The notes beneath the pieces were generated by a model that searched no databases, had not been told where the DNA came from, and was given only the letters and a program-made list of their open reading frames with translations. The position numbers and the translations under genes were made by a program. Positions 14,510 to 23,190 of a DNA stretch of 64,000 nucleotides are shown here, one piece after another. Positions within the stretch are counted from its first letter, which is position 1, and every line of letters begins with the position of its first letter. Source of the stretch: Nitrobacter hamburgensis X14 (lineage in GTDB: Bacteria; Pseudomonadota; Alphaproteobacteria; Rhizobiales; Xanthobacteraceae); assembly GCF_000013885.1 (NCBI RefSeq), contig NC_007964.1, positions 434,001 to 498,000 of the forward strand, read 5' to 3'.

Positions 14510-17227
14510 TCACGCCGCGAGCTTGCGCAGCACATAATGCAAGATACCGCCGTTGCGGTAATAGTCGAGTTCGTCGAGCGTATCGATGCGGCAGAGCAGC
14601 AAGACGCGACGGAGCGAACCGTCGCGGGAGACGATATCCGCCGTCAGCTTCTGGCGCGGTTTCAGATCGCCCTGCAAACCGCGAATCGTCACCGTCTCGT
14701 CGCCCTTGAGTCCGATCGATTGCCATGACGCGCCGTCCTCGAAGGTCAGCGGCAGCACGCCCATGCCGACGAGGTTGGAGCGGTGGATGCGCTCGAAGCT
14801 CTCGCAGATCACCGCACGAACGCCGAGCAGCAGCGTGCCTTTGGCCGCCCAGTCGCGCGACGAACCGTTGCCGTATTCAGACCCGGCGAACACGACGAGC
14901 GGCACGTTCTCCTGCTGGTACTTCATCGCGGCATCGTAGATCGACATCTGCTCGCCGTCCGGCCAGTGCCTGGTCAATCCGCCTTCCGGAATGTTGCCGT
15001 CGGCGCCCTTGAGCATGAAGTTCTTGATGCGGATATTGGCGAAGGTACCGCGCATCATCACCTCGTGATTGCCGCGCCGCGTACCGTACTGGTTGAAATC
15101 CGCCGGCCGTACCTGATGCTCGGTGAGGTACTTGCCGGCGGGCGAGGTCAGCTTGATGGCTCCGGCCGGCGAGATGTGGTCGGTCGTGATCTTGTCGCCG
15201 AACATAGCCAGGATGCGGGCATCGACCACATCGGCGATCGGCTCCGGTTCCTTCGTCATGCCTTCGAAATAAGGCGGGTTCTGTACGTAGGTCGAGCCCA
15301 TGTTCCAGCGATAGGTCTCGCTCGTGACGGTCTGGATCTTGCGCCAGTTGGTATCGCCCTTGAACACGTCGGCGTATTTCTTCTTGAAGATCCTCGAGGT
15401 CACGAACTTCTTGATGAAAGCGTTGATCTCCTTCGAGGTCGGCCAGATGTCCTTTAGGTACACCGGCTTGCCGGCCTTGTCCGTGCCCAGCGGCTCGGTG
15501 GCCAGGTTCCTGGTCACCGACCCCGCCAGCGCATAGGCGACGACCAGCGGCGGCGAGGCGAGATAATTCGCCTGCGTGTCCGGCGAAACGCGACCCTCGA
15601 AGTTGCGATTGCCCGACAGCACCGCCGCGGCGATGATGCCGTTGTCGTTGATCGACTTCGAAATCTCCTCCGGCAACGGACCGGAATTGCCGATGCAGGT
15701 GGTGCAGCCGAAGCCAACCAGATTGAACCCGACCGTATCGAGGTCCTTCTGCAATCCGGAATTTGCCAGATATTCCGCGACCACCTGGCTGCCGGGCGCC
15801 AGCGAGGTTTTCACCCACGGCTTCGCGGTCAGCCCCTTCGCCGCCGCCTTGCGCGCGAGCAGCCCGGCGGCGATCAGCACGGTCGGGTTGGAGGTGTTGG
15901 TGCACGAGGTGATCGCCGCGATCACCACCTCGCCGTGCCCGAGATCGAAGTTGCGGCCTTCGACCGGCCAGCGCGCCGCAGCGTCGGTCTTCCGGTATTC
16001 GCTTGCGAGCGCTGCGGCAAAGCCTTCCGCTATCGCCGGCAGCGGCTGCCGGCCTTCGGGCCGCTTCGGTCCCGCGAGCGACGGCACGACCGTGCCAAGA
16101 TCGAGCATCAGCTTTTCCGTGAATGCCGGATCTGGCGAAGCGGTGGTGCGGAACAGGCCTTGCGCCTTGGTGTATTTCGCGACCAGCGCGACGCGCGACG
16201 GCGCGCGGCCGGACGTCTTGAGATAATCGATAGTCGCGGCATCGACCGGGAAGAAGCCGCAAGTCGCCCCGTATTCCGGCGACATGTTGGCGATGGTCGC
16301 CTTGTCGGCGACCGACAGATGATCGAGGCCGGAGCCGTAGAACTCGACGAACTTGCCGACGACGCCCTGCTTGCGCAGCATCTGCGTGACGGTGAGCACG
16401 AGATCGGTGGCGGTAACGCCCTCCTTCAGCGCGCCCTTGAGCTTGAACCCGACGACGTCGGGCAACAGCATCGACAGCGGCTGGCCGAGCATCGCGGCTT
16501 CCGCCTCGATGCCGCCGACACCCCAGCCCAGAACGGCGAGGCCGTTGACCATCGTCGTGTGCGAGTCGGTGCCGACCAGCGTATCGGGATAGGCGACCTC
16601 GATGCTGCGGGTCTTCTTGCTGATGGTCAGTTTCTCTTTCTTCGTCCACACCGTCTGCGCCAGATATTCGAGATTGACCTGATGGCAGATGCCGGTGCCG
16701 GGCGGCACCACGGAGAAGTTCGAGAACGCCTTCTGGCCCCACTTCAGGAGTTCGTAGCGTTCCCGGTTCTGCCGGTATTCCTCGACCACGTTCTTGGCGA
16801 ACGCCTTGTTGTCGCCGAAGAAGTTCACGATCACGCTGTGGTCGATGACGAGATCGACCGGCACCATCGGATTGATTTTCGCAGGCTCGCCGCCGAGATT
16901 CTGCATCGCGTTGCGCATGGCCGCGAGATCGACCACCGCGGGCACCCCTGTGAAATCCTGCATCAGGACGCGCGCCGGGCGGAAGGAGATTTCATGCTCG
17001 AGCTTGCGTTTCCTCAGCCATTTGGAGACCGCGACAATGTCCTCTTTCGTCACCGAGCGGCCGTCCTCGTTGCGCAGCAGATTTTCCAGCAGCACCTTCA
17101 TGGAGTAGGGCAGCCTGGAGATGCCCTTGAGACCATTTTTCTCCGCAGCCGGCAGACTGTAATAGGCGTAGGTCTTGCCGCCGACCTTGAGGGTTTTCAA
17201 ACATTTGAAACTGTCGAGCGAAGCCAT
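14510..17227 (-). CDS. acnA: Aconitate hydratase AcnA
   Basis: TCA-cycle enzyme that interconverts citrate and isocitrate through a [4Fe-4S] cluster. Full length at 905 residues, as for the IRP1/AcnA type. Cluster cysteines are visible in AAITSCTNTSNPT and GFGCTTCIGNSGPL. Other hallmarks are VGTDSHTTMVNGLAVLGWGVGG near the front, and GSEYGNGSSRDWAAKG with FERIHRSNLVGMGVLPL in the swivel domain. It starts at 17227, divergent from ccmA. It stands alone in its transcription unit apart from possible read-through to DUF1223. Confidence 0.98.
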   Translation of the reverse strand: MASLDSFKCLKTLKVGGKTYAYYSLPAAEKNGLKGISRLPYSMKVLLENLLRNEDGRSVTKEDIVAVSKWLRKRKLEHEISFRPARVLMQDFTGVPAVVDLAAMRNAMQNLGGEPAKINPMVPVDLVIDHSVIVNFFGDNKAFAKNVVEEYRQNRERYELLKWGQKAFSNFSVVPPGTGICHQVNLEYLAQTVWTKKEKLTISKKTRSIEVAYPDTLVGTDSHTTMVNGLAVLGWGVGGIEAEAAMLGQPLSMLLPDVVGFKLKGALKEGVTATDLVLTVTQMLRKQGVVGKFVEFYGSGLDHLSVADKATIANMSPEYGATCGFFPVDAATIDYLKTSGRAPSRVALVAKYTKAQGLFRTTASPDPAFTEKLMLDLGTVVPSLAGPKRPEGRQPLPAIAEGFAAALASEYRKTDAAARWPVEGRNFDLGHGEVVIAAITSCTNTSNPTVLIAAGLLARKAAAKGLTAKPWVKTSLAPGSQVVAEYLANSGLQKDLDTVGFNLVGFGCTTCIGNSGPLPEEISKSINDNGIIAAAVLSGNRNFEGRVSPDTQANYLASPPLVVAYALAGSVTRNLATEPLGTDKAGKPVYLKDIWPTSKEINAFIKKFVTSRIFKKKYADVFKGDTNWRKIQTVTSETYRWNMGSTYVQNPPYFEGMTKEPEPIADVVDARILAMFGDKITTDHISPAGAIKLTSPAGKYLTEHQVRPADFNQYGTRRGNHEVMMRGTFANIRIKNFMLKGADGNIPEGGLTRHWPDGEQMSIYDAAMKYQQENVPLVVFAGSEYGNGSSRDWAAKGTLLLGVRAVICESFERIHRSNLVGMGVLPLTFEDGASWQSIGLKGDETVTIRGLQGDLKPRQKLTADIVSRDGSLRRVLLLCRIDTLDELDYYRNGGILHYVLRKLAA

Positions 17228-17459
17228 GTGAGGAATCCCGATCCAAGAGTTTGGGGGTTAGCCGGTCGGGCGAGCCCTAGAGGTACTAAAACACCGCAGA
17301 CGAGCCCGGCTCGCGGGGTTTCGTTGCGGGGCAGTTTGTGCTGCATCAAGTTCCGGATTTATAGAGTCTTTCCAGATCGTCCGCCACGCCAACAATGCTT
17401 GCTCCCCGCCTTTCAGCCATGCACAGAAGCCGCGCGACGGCTCCGCAAACAGGATCATC
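17228..17459. promoter_or_regulatory. Divergent gap between acnA and ccmA
   Basis: About 230 bases that must contain the leftward aconitase promoter and the rightward ccm promoter. No confident boxes or operators identified. Confidence 0.35.
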
Positions 17460-18074
17460 ATGAAACTTTCAGGGCACGGCTTGCGGTGCGTACGAGGCGG
17501 ACGGGAGGTGTTTTCCGGCCTCGATGTCGCGGCGGAGTCCGGCCGGGCGGTGGCGATCACCGGGCCCAACGGCGCCGGGAAAACCTCCCTGCTGCGGCTG
17601 CTGGCAGGGCTATTGGCGCTAGAGGGCGGGTCGATCGGCCTTGAGGGCGGCGATCCTGAGCTGACGCTGCCCGAGCAGGCGCATTACCTTGGCCATCGCG
17701 ACGCCCTGAAACCCGCGCTCAGCGTCAGCGAAAACCTGTCGTTCTGGCGGGGGTTTCTCGGCGGCGCGTCGCGGGCGTCGGGCCCCGATGCCGCGCAAGC
17801 GCTCGCGGCGGTCGGGCTCGATCATGTCGCGCATCTGCCGGCGGCCTATCTCTCGGCGGGACAGCGGCGACGGCTGTCGATCGCGCGGCTGCTGGCGGTG
17901 AAACGCCCGGTCTGGCTGCTGGACGAGCCGACCTCGGCGCTCGACGTCGCCGGCCAAAGCGCCTTCGCCGCCATCATGACCGGCCACCTTGCGGGCGGTG
18001 GCATCATTCTGGCTGCGACGCACACGCCGCTGGGCATTGCCGCGCGGGAACTGCGGATCGGGGGAACGACGTGA
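17460..18074 (+). CDS. ccmA: Haem exporter ATPase CcmA
   Basis: ATPase of the CcmABCD complex, which releases holo-CcmE during cytochrome c maturation. 204 residues, the usual length. Walker A GPNGAGKTSLLR (about 35-46), signature YLSAGQRRRLSIARL, Walker B PVWLLDEPTSALD and the H-loop ATHTPLG are all intact. It opens the ccmABCDG series. A G/C-rich repeat of about 60 bases separates it from ccmB, which is unusual because ccmA and ccmB normally overlap or nearly touch. Confidence 0.97.
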   Translation: MKLSGHGLRCVRGGREVFSGLDVAAESGRAVAITGPNGAGKTSLLRLLAGLLALEGGSIGLEGGDPELTLPEQAHYLGHRDALKPALSVSENLSFWRGFLGGASRASGPDAAQALAAVGLDHVAHLPAAYLSAGQRRRLSIARLLAVKRPVWLLDEPTSALDVAGQSAFAAIMTGHLAGGGIILAATHTPLGIAARELRIGGTT

Positions 18075-18104
18075 GCGTGATTATTCTGGAGATGCCACCC
18101 GACG

Positions 18105-18165
18105 CGATTCTCACCCCCGACCCCTCCCCGCCATGTCGCTTTGCTCCGTGGAGGGAGGGGCGCGC
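18105..18165. repeat. G/C-rich palindromic repeat between ccmA and ccmB
   Basis: CTCACCCCCGACCCCTCCCC facing GGAGGGAGGGG around a TTTGCTCC-containing loop, the same class as 8591-8740 and 45007-45100. It enlarges the ccmA-ccmB gap to 112 bases. Confidence 0.7.
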
Positions 18166-18186
18166 GCCGTGCTCCGGGAATCCCTC

Positions 18187-18855
18187 ATGACCGCGCTCGC
18201 CGCACTGGTTCGCCGGGATGTCAGCGTCGCGCTGCGCGTCGGCGGCGGCGCGCTGATCGGCGTGCTGTTTTTCCTCACCGTCGTGGTGCTGATGCCATTC
18301 GCGGTCGGTCCCGACCTCGCGCTTCTCAAAAAACTCGGCCCCGCGATTCTCTGGATCGGCGCGCTGCTTGCAAGTCTGCTGACGCTCGATCGCCTGTTCA
18401 CCGCCGATCACGACGACGGCTCGCTCGATCTGATCGTCATGAGCCGCACACCGCTCGAACTGGCCTGCGCGGCCAAGGCGCTGGCCCACTGGCTGGCGGC
18501 GGGGCTGCCGCTGGTCGCCGCGACGCCGGTGCTGGGCCTGCTGCTCAACCTCGACGCCGCTGCGACCGGCGCCGTGGCGCTGACGCTGCTGGCGGGAACG
18601 CCCGCGCTCACGTTTACCGGCATGATCGGCGCCGCAATCGCCGTCGTCCTGCGTCGCGGCGGTCTGCTGCTCTCGGTGCTGGTGCTGCCGCTATCGATTC
18701 CGGTGCTGATTTTCGGCGTCGCCGCGTCCAACGCTGCGCTATCCGGACCATCGCCGTTCGGCACGCCGTTCTCGATTCTGTGCGCGCTGTCGCTGGCAAG
18801 CCTGGTGATCGGCCCGTTTGCCGCCGCGGCGAGCCTGCGGCATGGGCTGGATTGA
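18187..18855 (+). CDS. ccmB: Haem exporter membrane protein CcmB
   Basis: Membrane subunit partnered with CcmA. The 222-residue product has six hydrophobic segments. Family features are ALVRRDVSVALR at the N-terminus, LLTLDRLFTADHDDGSLD and the region SIPVLIFGVAA. The ATG at 18187 gives the canonical start; longer frames would translate the repeat upstream. It is followed by ccmC after about 95 bases. Confidence 0.95.
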   Translation: MTALAALVRRDVSVALRVGGGALIGVLFFLTVVVLMPFAVGPDLALLKKLGPAILWIGALLASLLTLDRLFTADHDDGSLDLIVMSRTPLELACAAKALAHWLAAGLPLVAATPVLGLLLNLDAAATGAVALTLLAGTPALTFTGMIGAAIAVVLRRGGLLLSVLVLPLSIPVLIFGVAASNAALSGPSPFGTPFSILCALSLASLVIGPFAAAASLRHGLD

Positions 18856-18949
18856 GGCGTCCGATGCGGCCGATCAACTTTTGCTTAACGGAGAAGCCGG
18901 GGCCGAATCCGGATTGCCTGCGATGGCTTCGGCGACTATCAGTGGTGCC

Positions 18950-19681
18950 ATGACCCTGATCGATCTCGCCAATCCCTCCCGATTTCTCGCGCTTGCCGGC
19001 CGGATTCTGCCGTGGCTCGTGGCCGTGACCGTGCTCGTACTGGCGATCGGCCTGTACCAGTCCGCGACCGCGCCCGACGACTACCAGCAGGGCGCGACCG
19101 TAAAGATCATGTTCATCCACGTTCCGAATGCGTGGCTGTCGATGTTCGTGTGGGGCGTGATGAGCATTGCTGCGCTGGGCACGCTGGTGTGGCGGCATCC
19201 GCTGGCCGACGTCGCGGCCAAGACCGCCGTCCCGATCGGCGCGGCGTTCACATTCCTCGCACTGTTGACGGGATCGCTGTGGGGCCGCCCGATGTGGGGC
19301 ACCTACTGGGAGTGGGATGCGCGACTGACCTCGGTGCTGATCCTGTTTTTGATGTATCTCGGCCTGATGGCGCTGTGGCGCGCAGTCGAGGATCCGTCGC
19401 GCGCCGCGCGCGCCGCCGCGGTGCTGACGCTGGTCGGCTCGATCAACATTCCGATCATCAAGTTCTCGGTGGACTGGTGGAACACGCTGCATCAGCCGGC
19501 CTCGGTGATCCGCATGGGAGGCTCGACGCTCGACCGCGCCTTCCTGATTCCCCTGCTGGTGATGGCAATCGGATTCACGCTGCTGTTCCTGACCCTGCAT
19601 ATCGCGGCGATGCGGAATGAAATCCTGCGCCGTCGCGTCCGCACCCTGCAGATGCTGCAAGCCAGCAAGTCGGCGGCGTGA
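18950..19681 (+). CDS. ccmC: Haem transporter CcmC
   Basis: Inner-membrane protein of the haem-handling family that presents haem to CcmE at the periplasmic face. 243 residues with six membrane helices. The tryptophan-rich signature lies in GRPMWGTYWEWDARLTS. The two external histidines expected to bind haem are in MFIHVPNAW and WWNTLHQPAS. The start at 18950 (MTLIDLANPSRF) matches the family N-terminus; the ATG nine codons upstream is an alternative. ccmD follows within a few bases. Confidence 0.96.
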   Translation: MTLIDLANPSRFLALAGRILPWLVAVTVLVLAIGLYQSATAPDDYQQGATVKIMFIHVPNAWLSMFVWGVMSIAALGTLVWRHPLADVAAKTAVPIGAAFTFLALLTGSLWGRPMWGTYWEWDARLTSVLILFLMYLGLMALWRAVEDPSRAARAAAVLTLVGSINIPIIKFSVDWWNTLHQPASVIRMGGSTLDRAFLIPLLVMAIGFTLLFLTLHIAAMRNEILRRRVRTLQMLQASKSAA

Positions 19682-19686
19682 CGATC

Positions 19687-19866
19687 ATGACGCTCGGTCC
19701 CTACGCCTCCTTCATCGTCATGTCCTATGTCGCGGTCGCAGCCGTGGTCGTGGCGCTCGTTATCTGGGTGATCGTCGATTACCGCCGTCAGAAAGCGCGC
19801 CTGCGCGACCTTGAGGCCGCCGGCGCCGTCAGGCGGTCGGGACGCAGCGCGGCGGAGATCAAATGA
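19687..19866 (+). CDS. ccmD: Haem exporter protein CcmD
   Basis: Small single-pass membrane protein that stabilises the CcmABC complex and helps release holo-CcmE. 59 residues: MTLGPYASFIVMSYVAVAAV begins the helix, followed by the DYRRQKARLRDLEA cytoplasmic tail, the typical layout. A GTG at 19678 overlapping the ccmC stop is an alternative start. The 3' end overlaps ccmG by four bases (ATGA), indicating translational coupling. Confidence 0.94.
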   Translation: MTLGPYASFIVMSYVAVAAVVVALVIWVIVDYRRQKARLRDLEAAGAVRRSGRSAAEIK

Positions 19867-20456
19867 CCGATCCCGCAATTCCCGCCGCCGCACCGAAACG
19901 ACGCTGGCTGATGGCGCTGCCGCTGGTGGTCTTTGCCGCGCTGGCGCTGCTGTTCTGGTTCCGGCTCGGCGACACCGACATTTCGCGAATCCCCTCGGCG
20001 CTGATCGGCCACGCCGCGCCCAGAACCACGCTGCCTCCGCTGTCCGGCCTCGTCGCGGACGGCAAGCCGGTACCAGGCCTCGACCCCGCATCGTTGGAGG
20101 GCAAGGTCAGTCTGGTCAACGTCTGGGCGTCCTGGTGCGTCCCCTGCCACGGCGAGGCGCCGCTTCTGACCGCACTTGCCAAGGACCGGCGGCTGCAATT
20201 CGTCGGCATCAACTACAAGGACGCGCCGGACAACGCCCGTCGATTCCTCGGCCGCTACGGCAACCCGTTCGACATCGTCGGCGTCGACGACAACGGCCGC
20301 GCCTCGATCGAGTGGGGCGTCTACGGCGTGCCCGAGACCTTCGTGGTCGGTCGCGACGGCACCATCGCCTACAAGCTGGTCGGGGCGATCACGCCCGAGA
20401 ACATCGATGCGGTGCTGAAGCCGGAAATCGACAAGGCGCTGAAGGCGGGATCTTGA
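19863..20456 (+). CDS. ccmG: Thiol:disulfide interchange protein CcmG/DsbE
   Basis: Membrane-anchored periplasmic thioredoxin that keeps apocytochrome c cysteines reduced before haem ligation. 197 residues: one N-terminal anchor (about 15-33), then a thioredoxin domain with NVWASWCVPCHGEAPLL (CxxC) and the cis-proline loop YGVPETFVV. Length and order are standard. It ends the ccm run here; ccmE, ccmF and ccmH are not in the window, so the maturation genes are split across the chromosome. Confidence 0.96.
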   Translation: MTDPAIPAAAPKRRWLMALPLVVFAALALLFWFRLGDTDISRIPSALIGHAAPRTTLPPLSGLVADGKPVPGLDPASLEGKVSLVNVWASWCVPCHGEAPLLTALAKDRRLQFVGINYKDAPDNARRFLGRYGNPFDIVGVDDNGRASIEWGVYGVPETFVVGRDGTIAYKLVGAITPENIDAVLKPEIDKALKAGS

Positions 20457-20534
20457 CATCTGCTGTCGCCCCTGCAGACGCAGGGACCCATACGCCGTGT
20501 CGTCTCGCGTCGGCAGCGTAGCCTGGTTTGCTTG

Positions 20535-20642
20535 AACACGCACACAAGGGTTATGGGTTCCGGCTTTCGCCGGGACGACGCAAACCGGCATCCATCCTCG
20601 GGTCAAGCCCGAGGACATGCTTCGCTCGAAAACGCTCCAATA
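20535..20642. repeat. Mixed palindromic repeats downstream of ccmG
   Basis: A GGGTTCCGGCTTTCGCCGGGACGACG part (related to 10186-10264) joined to a family D ATCCTCGGGTCAAGCCCGAGG element ending CTCGAAAACGCTCC. The gap 20457-20707 holds nothing else recognisable. Confidence 0.65.
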
Positions 20643-20707
20643 TAACGCAGCGTCGGTCTGACTGGCCGTCGGACTAAAGCAAAAGCGGGATAAACCTCGA
20701 TCCAGGG

Positions 20708-21391
20708 GTGACAAGGCAGCGATATTTCCTGAGAATCGGTCAATCGGGAGAGCGTTGGACGGGGTTGTTGGCGGTGGCTGGCGCGAGAAGACTTCTGGCC
20801 GGTTTTGCAATTGCTTGCGGCATGGTGCTGGCCTCCTCCCATGCAAATGCGGGATGGTGGTCGCGTACGCCGGCCGACTTCGAGGAATGCGCTGCGAGTG
20901 TGGAAAAAAATGCGACGTCCGCGGAGGACAAGGGCCAGCGGCTTACGGCGTGCGAGGCCAAATTTGCCGGCCGGCGCAACCCCGGTGGCGGCTACACCTA
21001 TTACGACTTCATGCAGAACCGGCATTTCGACATCGCGGGGCCGAACCCGACGGCGGAAGAGCAGAAGCACATCGATGAGCAGTATGCCGCTTATCTCAAG
21101 GACCAACGGCGCGGCATCATTGCAGCGGCGTTTTTTCGGAAGCAGCAGGAGGTCGAGCAGGCCAGGGCGACGGTCAAGCCCAACGCCGGCTCCAGCAATG
21201 TCAGGCTGACGACAACGCCGAAAACGGCCGAAAAGCATGTAGCTGTACTGCCGCGCCCGCGCCCGAAGATTGCGCCTCATTGTGAGGAGGCGTTTTTCTC
21301 GACTTGCAGTTGGTCGCGAATTTCAACCGGCGTGCGCGACCTCAAAAAGGCTCTGTTCGGCTCATTCGTCCGCAAAGACGAGCGCAGCTAG
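20708..21391 (+). CDS. Exported protein of unknown function
   Basis: A 227-residue product with a signal-like segment (LLAGFAIACGMVLASSHANA, ending near residue 48). The mature part is tryptophan-started and hydrophilic, with two early cysteines (FEECAASVEK, LTACEAKF), a GGGYTYYDFMQNRHFDIAGP motif and a C-terminal cysteine pair (HCEEAFFSTC). GTG at 20708 follows CCAGGGG; a GTG at 20774 would give a more compact signal peptide. Conserved-looking but not recognised. It stands alone between repeats and the DUF3551 gene. Confidence 0.75.
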   Translation: MTRQRYFLRIGQSGERWTGLLAVAGARRLLAGFAIACGMVLASSHANAGWWSRTPADFEECAASVEKNATSAEDKGQRLTACEAKFAGRRNPGGGYTYYDFMQNRHFDIAGPNPTAEEQKHIDEQYAAYLKDQRRGIIAAAFFRKQQEVEQARATVKPNAGSSNVRLTTTPKTAEKHVAVLPRPRPKIAPHCEEAFFSTCSWSRISTGVRDLKKALFGSFVRKDERS

Positions 21392-21472
21392 AGACTTTTC
21401 GCTTCTGATGGAGCCGCACCCGTCAAATGAATCGTCGGCGATTAGCGGCCGTTGCGGCTTACCTGTCGCGGC

Positions 21473-21709
21473 TTACCTGTAATGTCCTCGCTCGCGGAAA
21501 GCGACGCGCGGATTGATGCCGCAATAGGCGTCGGTGCCTGATGCCGTGAGCATGCACTGCCGGTAGGTCGAGAACTGGCAGTTTCCCGGATAACCCCACT
21601 CCCTGCCTTGCAGGCAGTATCTGTAGTCATGAGCCGACGCCGGCGAAATCGGAGTGCTGATTGCCAGGATGGCTGCGGCTGACAGGGCCGCATAGATCAA
21701 ATTGCGCAT
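21473..21709 (-). CDS. DUF3551 small exported protein
   Basis: A 78-residue secreted protein of the DUF3551 family, common in Bradyrhizobium and relatives. The signal peptide ends near ISPASA. The mature part has the family pattern: YCLQGREWGYPGNCQFSTY then RQCMLTASGTDAYCGINP, with four cysteines. The ATG at 21709 has GGAGGAAA six bases upstream. A perfect EcfG-type promoter lies 20 bases further up, so expression under general stress is expected. Function unknown. Confidence 0.88.
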   Translation of the reverse strand: MRNLIYAALSAAAILAISTPISPASAHDYRYCLQGREWGYPGNCQFSTYRQCMLTASGTDAYCGINPRVAFRERGHYR

Positions 21710-21728
21710 GATATTTCCTCCGGAAGGA

Positions 21729-21754
21729 GGAACGAATTGGTAGCCAAGGCGTTC
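21729..21754 (-). promoter_or_regulatory. EcfG (general stress) promoter, palindromic
   Basis: GGAAC, 16 bases, CGTT: an exact match to the known alphaproteobacterial EcfG consensus, ending 20 bases before the DUF3551 start codon. The element reads identically on the other strand because GGAACG faces CGTTCC, but no rightward gene follows. Confidence 0.7.
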
Positions 21755-21830
21755 CATCGCTCCGTCGGCCGCGGATATCGAACTGACCGCCTGCCGCGAG
21801 CACTGCCGGTCGGCAAGGCGGGCTGCGGCA

Positions 21831-22898
21831 TTATTCGGCGCTGCTGACCAGCTTGATCTTCGGCGTCGCGGCCTCGATCAGGTCGTGATACGCATCGAGA
21901 TAATCCAGCGCCATGCGCCGTGCCGTGAAACGCGCCTCGAATTCCTTGCGAACGATTGCGCGATCGAGCGACGCCAGCCGGTCGACGGCGGCGACGGCAC
22001 TGTTTTCGTCCTCGACGATAAAACCGGTCCGGCCATCCTCGATGATTTCGGCAACCGAGCCGCGATTGTAGGCGATGACGGGCGTTCCGCACGCCATCGC
22101 CTCGATCATGACGAGGCCGAACGGTTCAGGCCAGGCGATCGGCACCAGCAGCCCGATAGCGCCGCTGAGGAAATCCGGCTTCTCGTGGTCGCTGATCTCG
22201 CCGATAAAGTCCACGAGGGGATGATCCATCATCGGGCGGACGACTTCATCGTAATAGTCCTGATCGGCGCGATCGACTTTTGCGGCGATCTTGAGCGGGA
22301 TGCCGCATCGAAGGGCGATCCTGATCGCCCGGTCGACGCCTTTCTCCGGAGCGATGCGGCCGAGCACGGCGAGATAGCCCGGTGTGGTCGGCCGCGGCGT
22401 CAGCAGCTTTTCCGGGAGGCCATGATAAACGGTGCGGAGCCAGCGGGCCTGCGGCACCGGGCGGCGTTGCGCGTTCGAGATCGAAATCACCGGAATTGAT
22501 GAAAATGCCGTGAATACCGGCTGATGCTCGGGAAGGTCGAGCCGCCCGTGAAGCGTCGTGAGAAAGGGCGTCGGCTGCCGCGAAAACAGCGAGAACGGAT
22601 AGTAGTCGAGATGGAAGTGGAGGAAGTCAAATTCCTCGTCGTCGCATTTCCGGCGGACCCGTTCCAGCATCACCATGTGCAGGGCGTTCGGATCGCACAC
22701 GGCGCCATCGAGCCGCAAGGCTTTCGGCCATGTCGCATCGAGCCGGGCCGAGGTGCGAGAATCGCCGCTGGCGAAAAGCGTCACGTCATGACCCAGCGCC
22801 ACGAGTTCCTCTGTCAACCAGTGAACTACACGTTCAGTGCCGCCATACAGCTTCGGCGGAACAGCCTCCGTCAACGGAGCAACTTGCGCGATGCGCAT
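21831..22898 (-). CDS. Glycosyltransferase family 4 protein
   Basis: A 355-residue GT-B-fold enzyme that transfers sugar from a nucleotide donor. The acceptor domain opens MRIAQVAPLTEAVPPKLYGG. The C-terminal donor domain carries LGRIAPEKGVDRAI and the family 4 signature PIAWPEPFGLVMIEAMACGTPVIA (the E-x7-E motif), followed by GSVAEIIEDGRTGFIV. No membrane segment is seen. Across a divergent promoter lie an ABC exporter and an amylo-alpha-1,6-glucosidase; this set recurs in Bradyrhizobiaceae and suggests a glucan or surface-sugar role, which is inference. Confidence 0.92.
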   Translation of the reverse strand: MRIAQVAPLTEAVPPKLYGGTERVVHWLTEELVALGHDVTLFASGDSRTSARLDATWPKALRLDGAVCDPNALHMVMLERVRRKCDDEEFDFLHFHLDYYPFSLFSRQPTPFLTTLHGRLDLPEHQPVFTAFSSIPVISISNAQRRPVPQARWLRTVYHGLPEKLLTPRPTTPGYLAVLGRIAPEKGVDRAIRIALRCGIPLKIAAKVDRADQDYYDEVVRPMMDHPLVDFIGEISDHEKPDFLSGAIGLLVPIAWPEPFGLVMIEAMACGTPVIAYNRGSVAEIIEDGRTGFIVEDENSAVAAVDRLASLDRAIVRKEFEARFTARRMALDYLDAYHDLIEAATPKIKLVSSAE

Positions 22899-23190
22899 CT
22901 AATCGCCTCCTGTCACATTTAAGTTGTCATGAATTTTAGAAAGCCCTCGATAGCGCCAGCATCGCTACTTCAAGGAACGTTTTTGTAACTGCGCAGTTCC
23001 CCACATCTACGAACTTCTTCACATTGTCGTCTTGCTGATGCCATCACATCCTTCCAGACAGGCTACGAAGTCTTTGCAACGAAGTTTCTGCGCATTGACG
23101 GCTTTTCTGAGGGTCTTGTGCGGCACTGCCGAACCGGATCCGAGGACGTAACGCTCCGATGAACTTTCAAAGCGCCTCGGTAGGAAATGC
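22899..23190. promoter_or_regulatory. Divergent gap between glycosyltransferase and ABC exporter
   Basis: About 290 bases, AT-richer than its surroundings, holding the promoters of both genes. It contains one EcfG-like element (22974-22998). No small gene seen. Confidence 0.4.
22974..22998 (+). promoter_or_regulatory. EcfG-like promoter before the ABC exporter
   Basis: GGAAC, 16 bases, AGTT: one mismatch to the GGAAC-N16-CGTT consensus. It lies about 190 bases before the exporter start and reads toward it. The flanking GTTCCCC gives partial symmetry. Confidence 0.4.

Noticed and set aside
15935..17644. 569-codon rightward frame across acnA into ccmA
   Set aside because: Antisense to aconitase and out of frame with ccmA.
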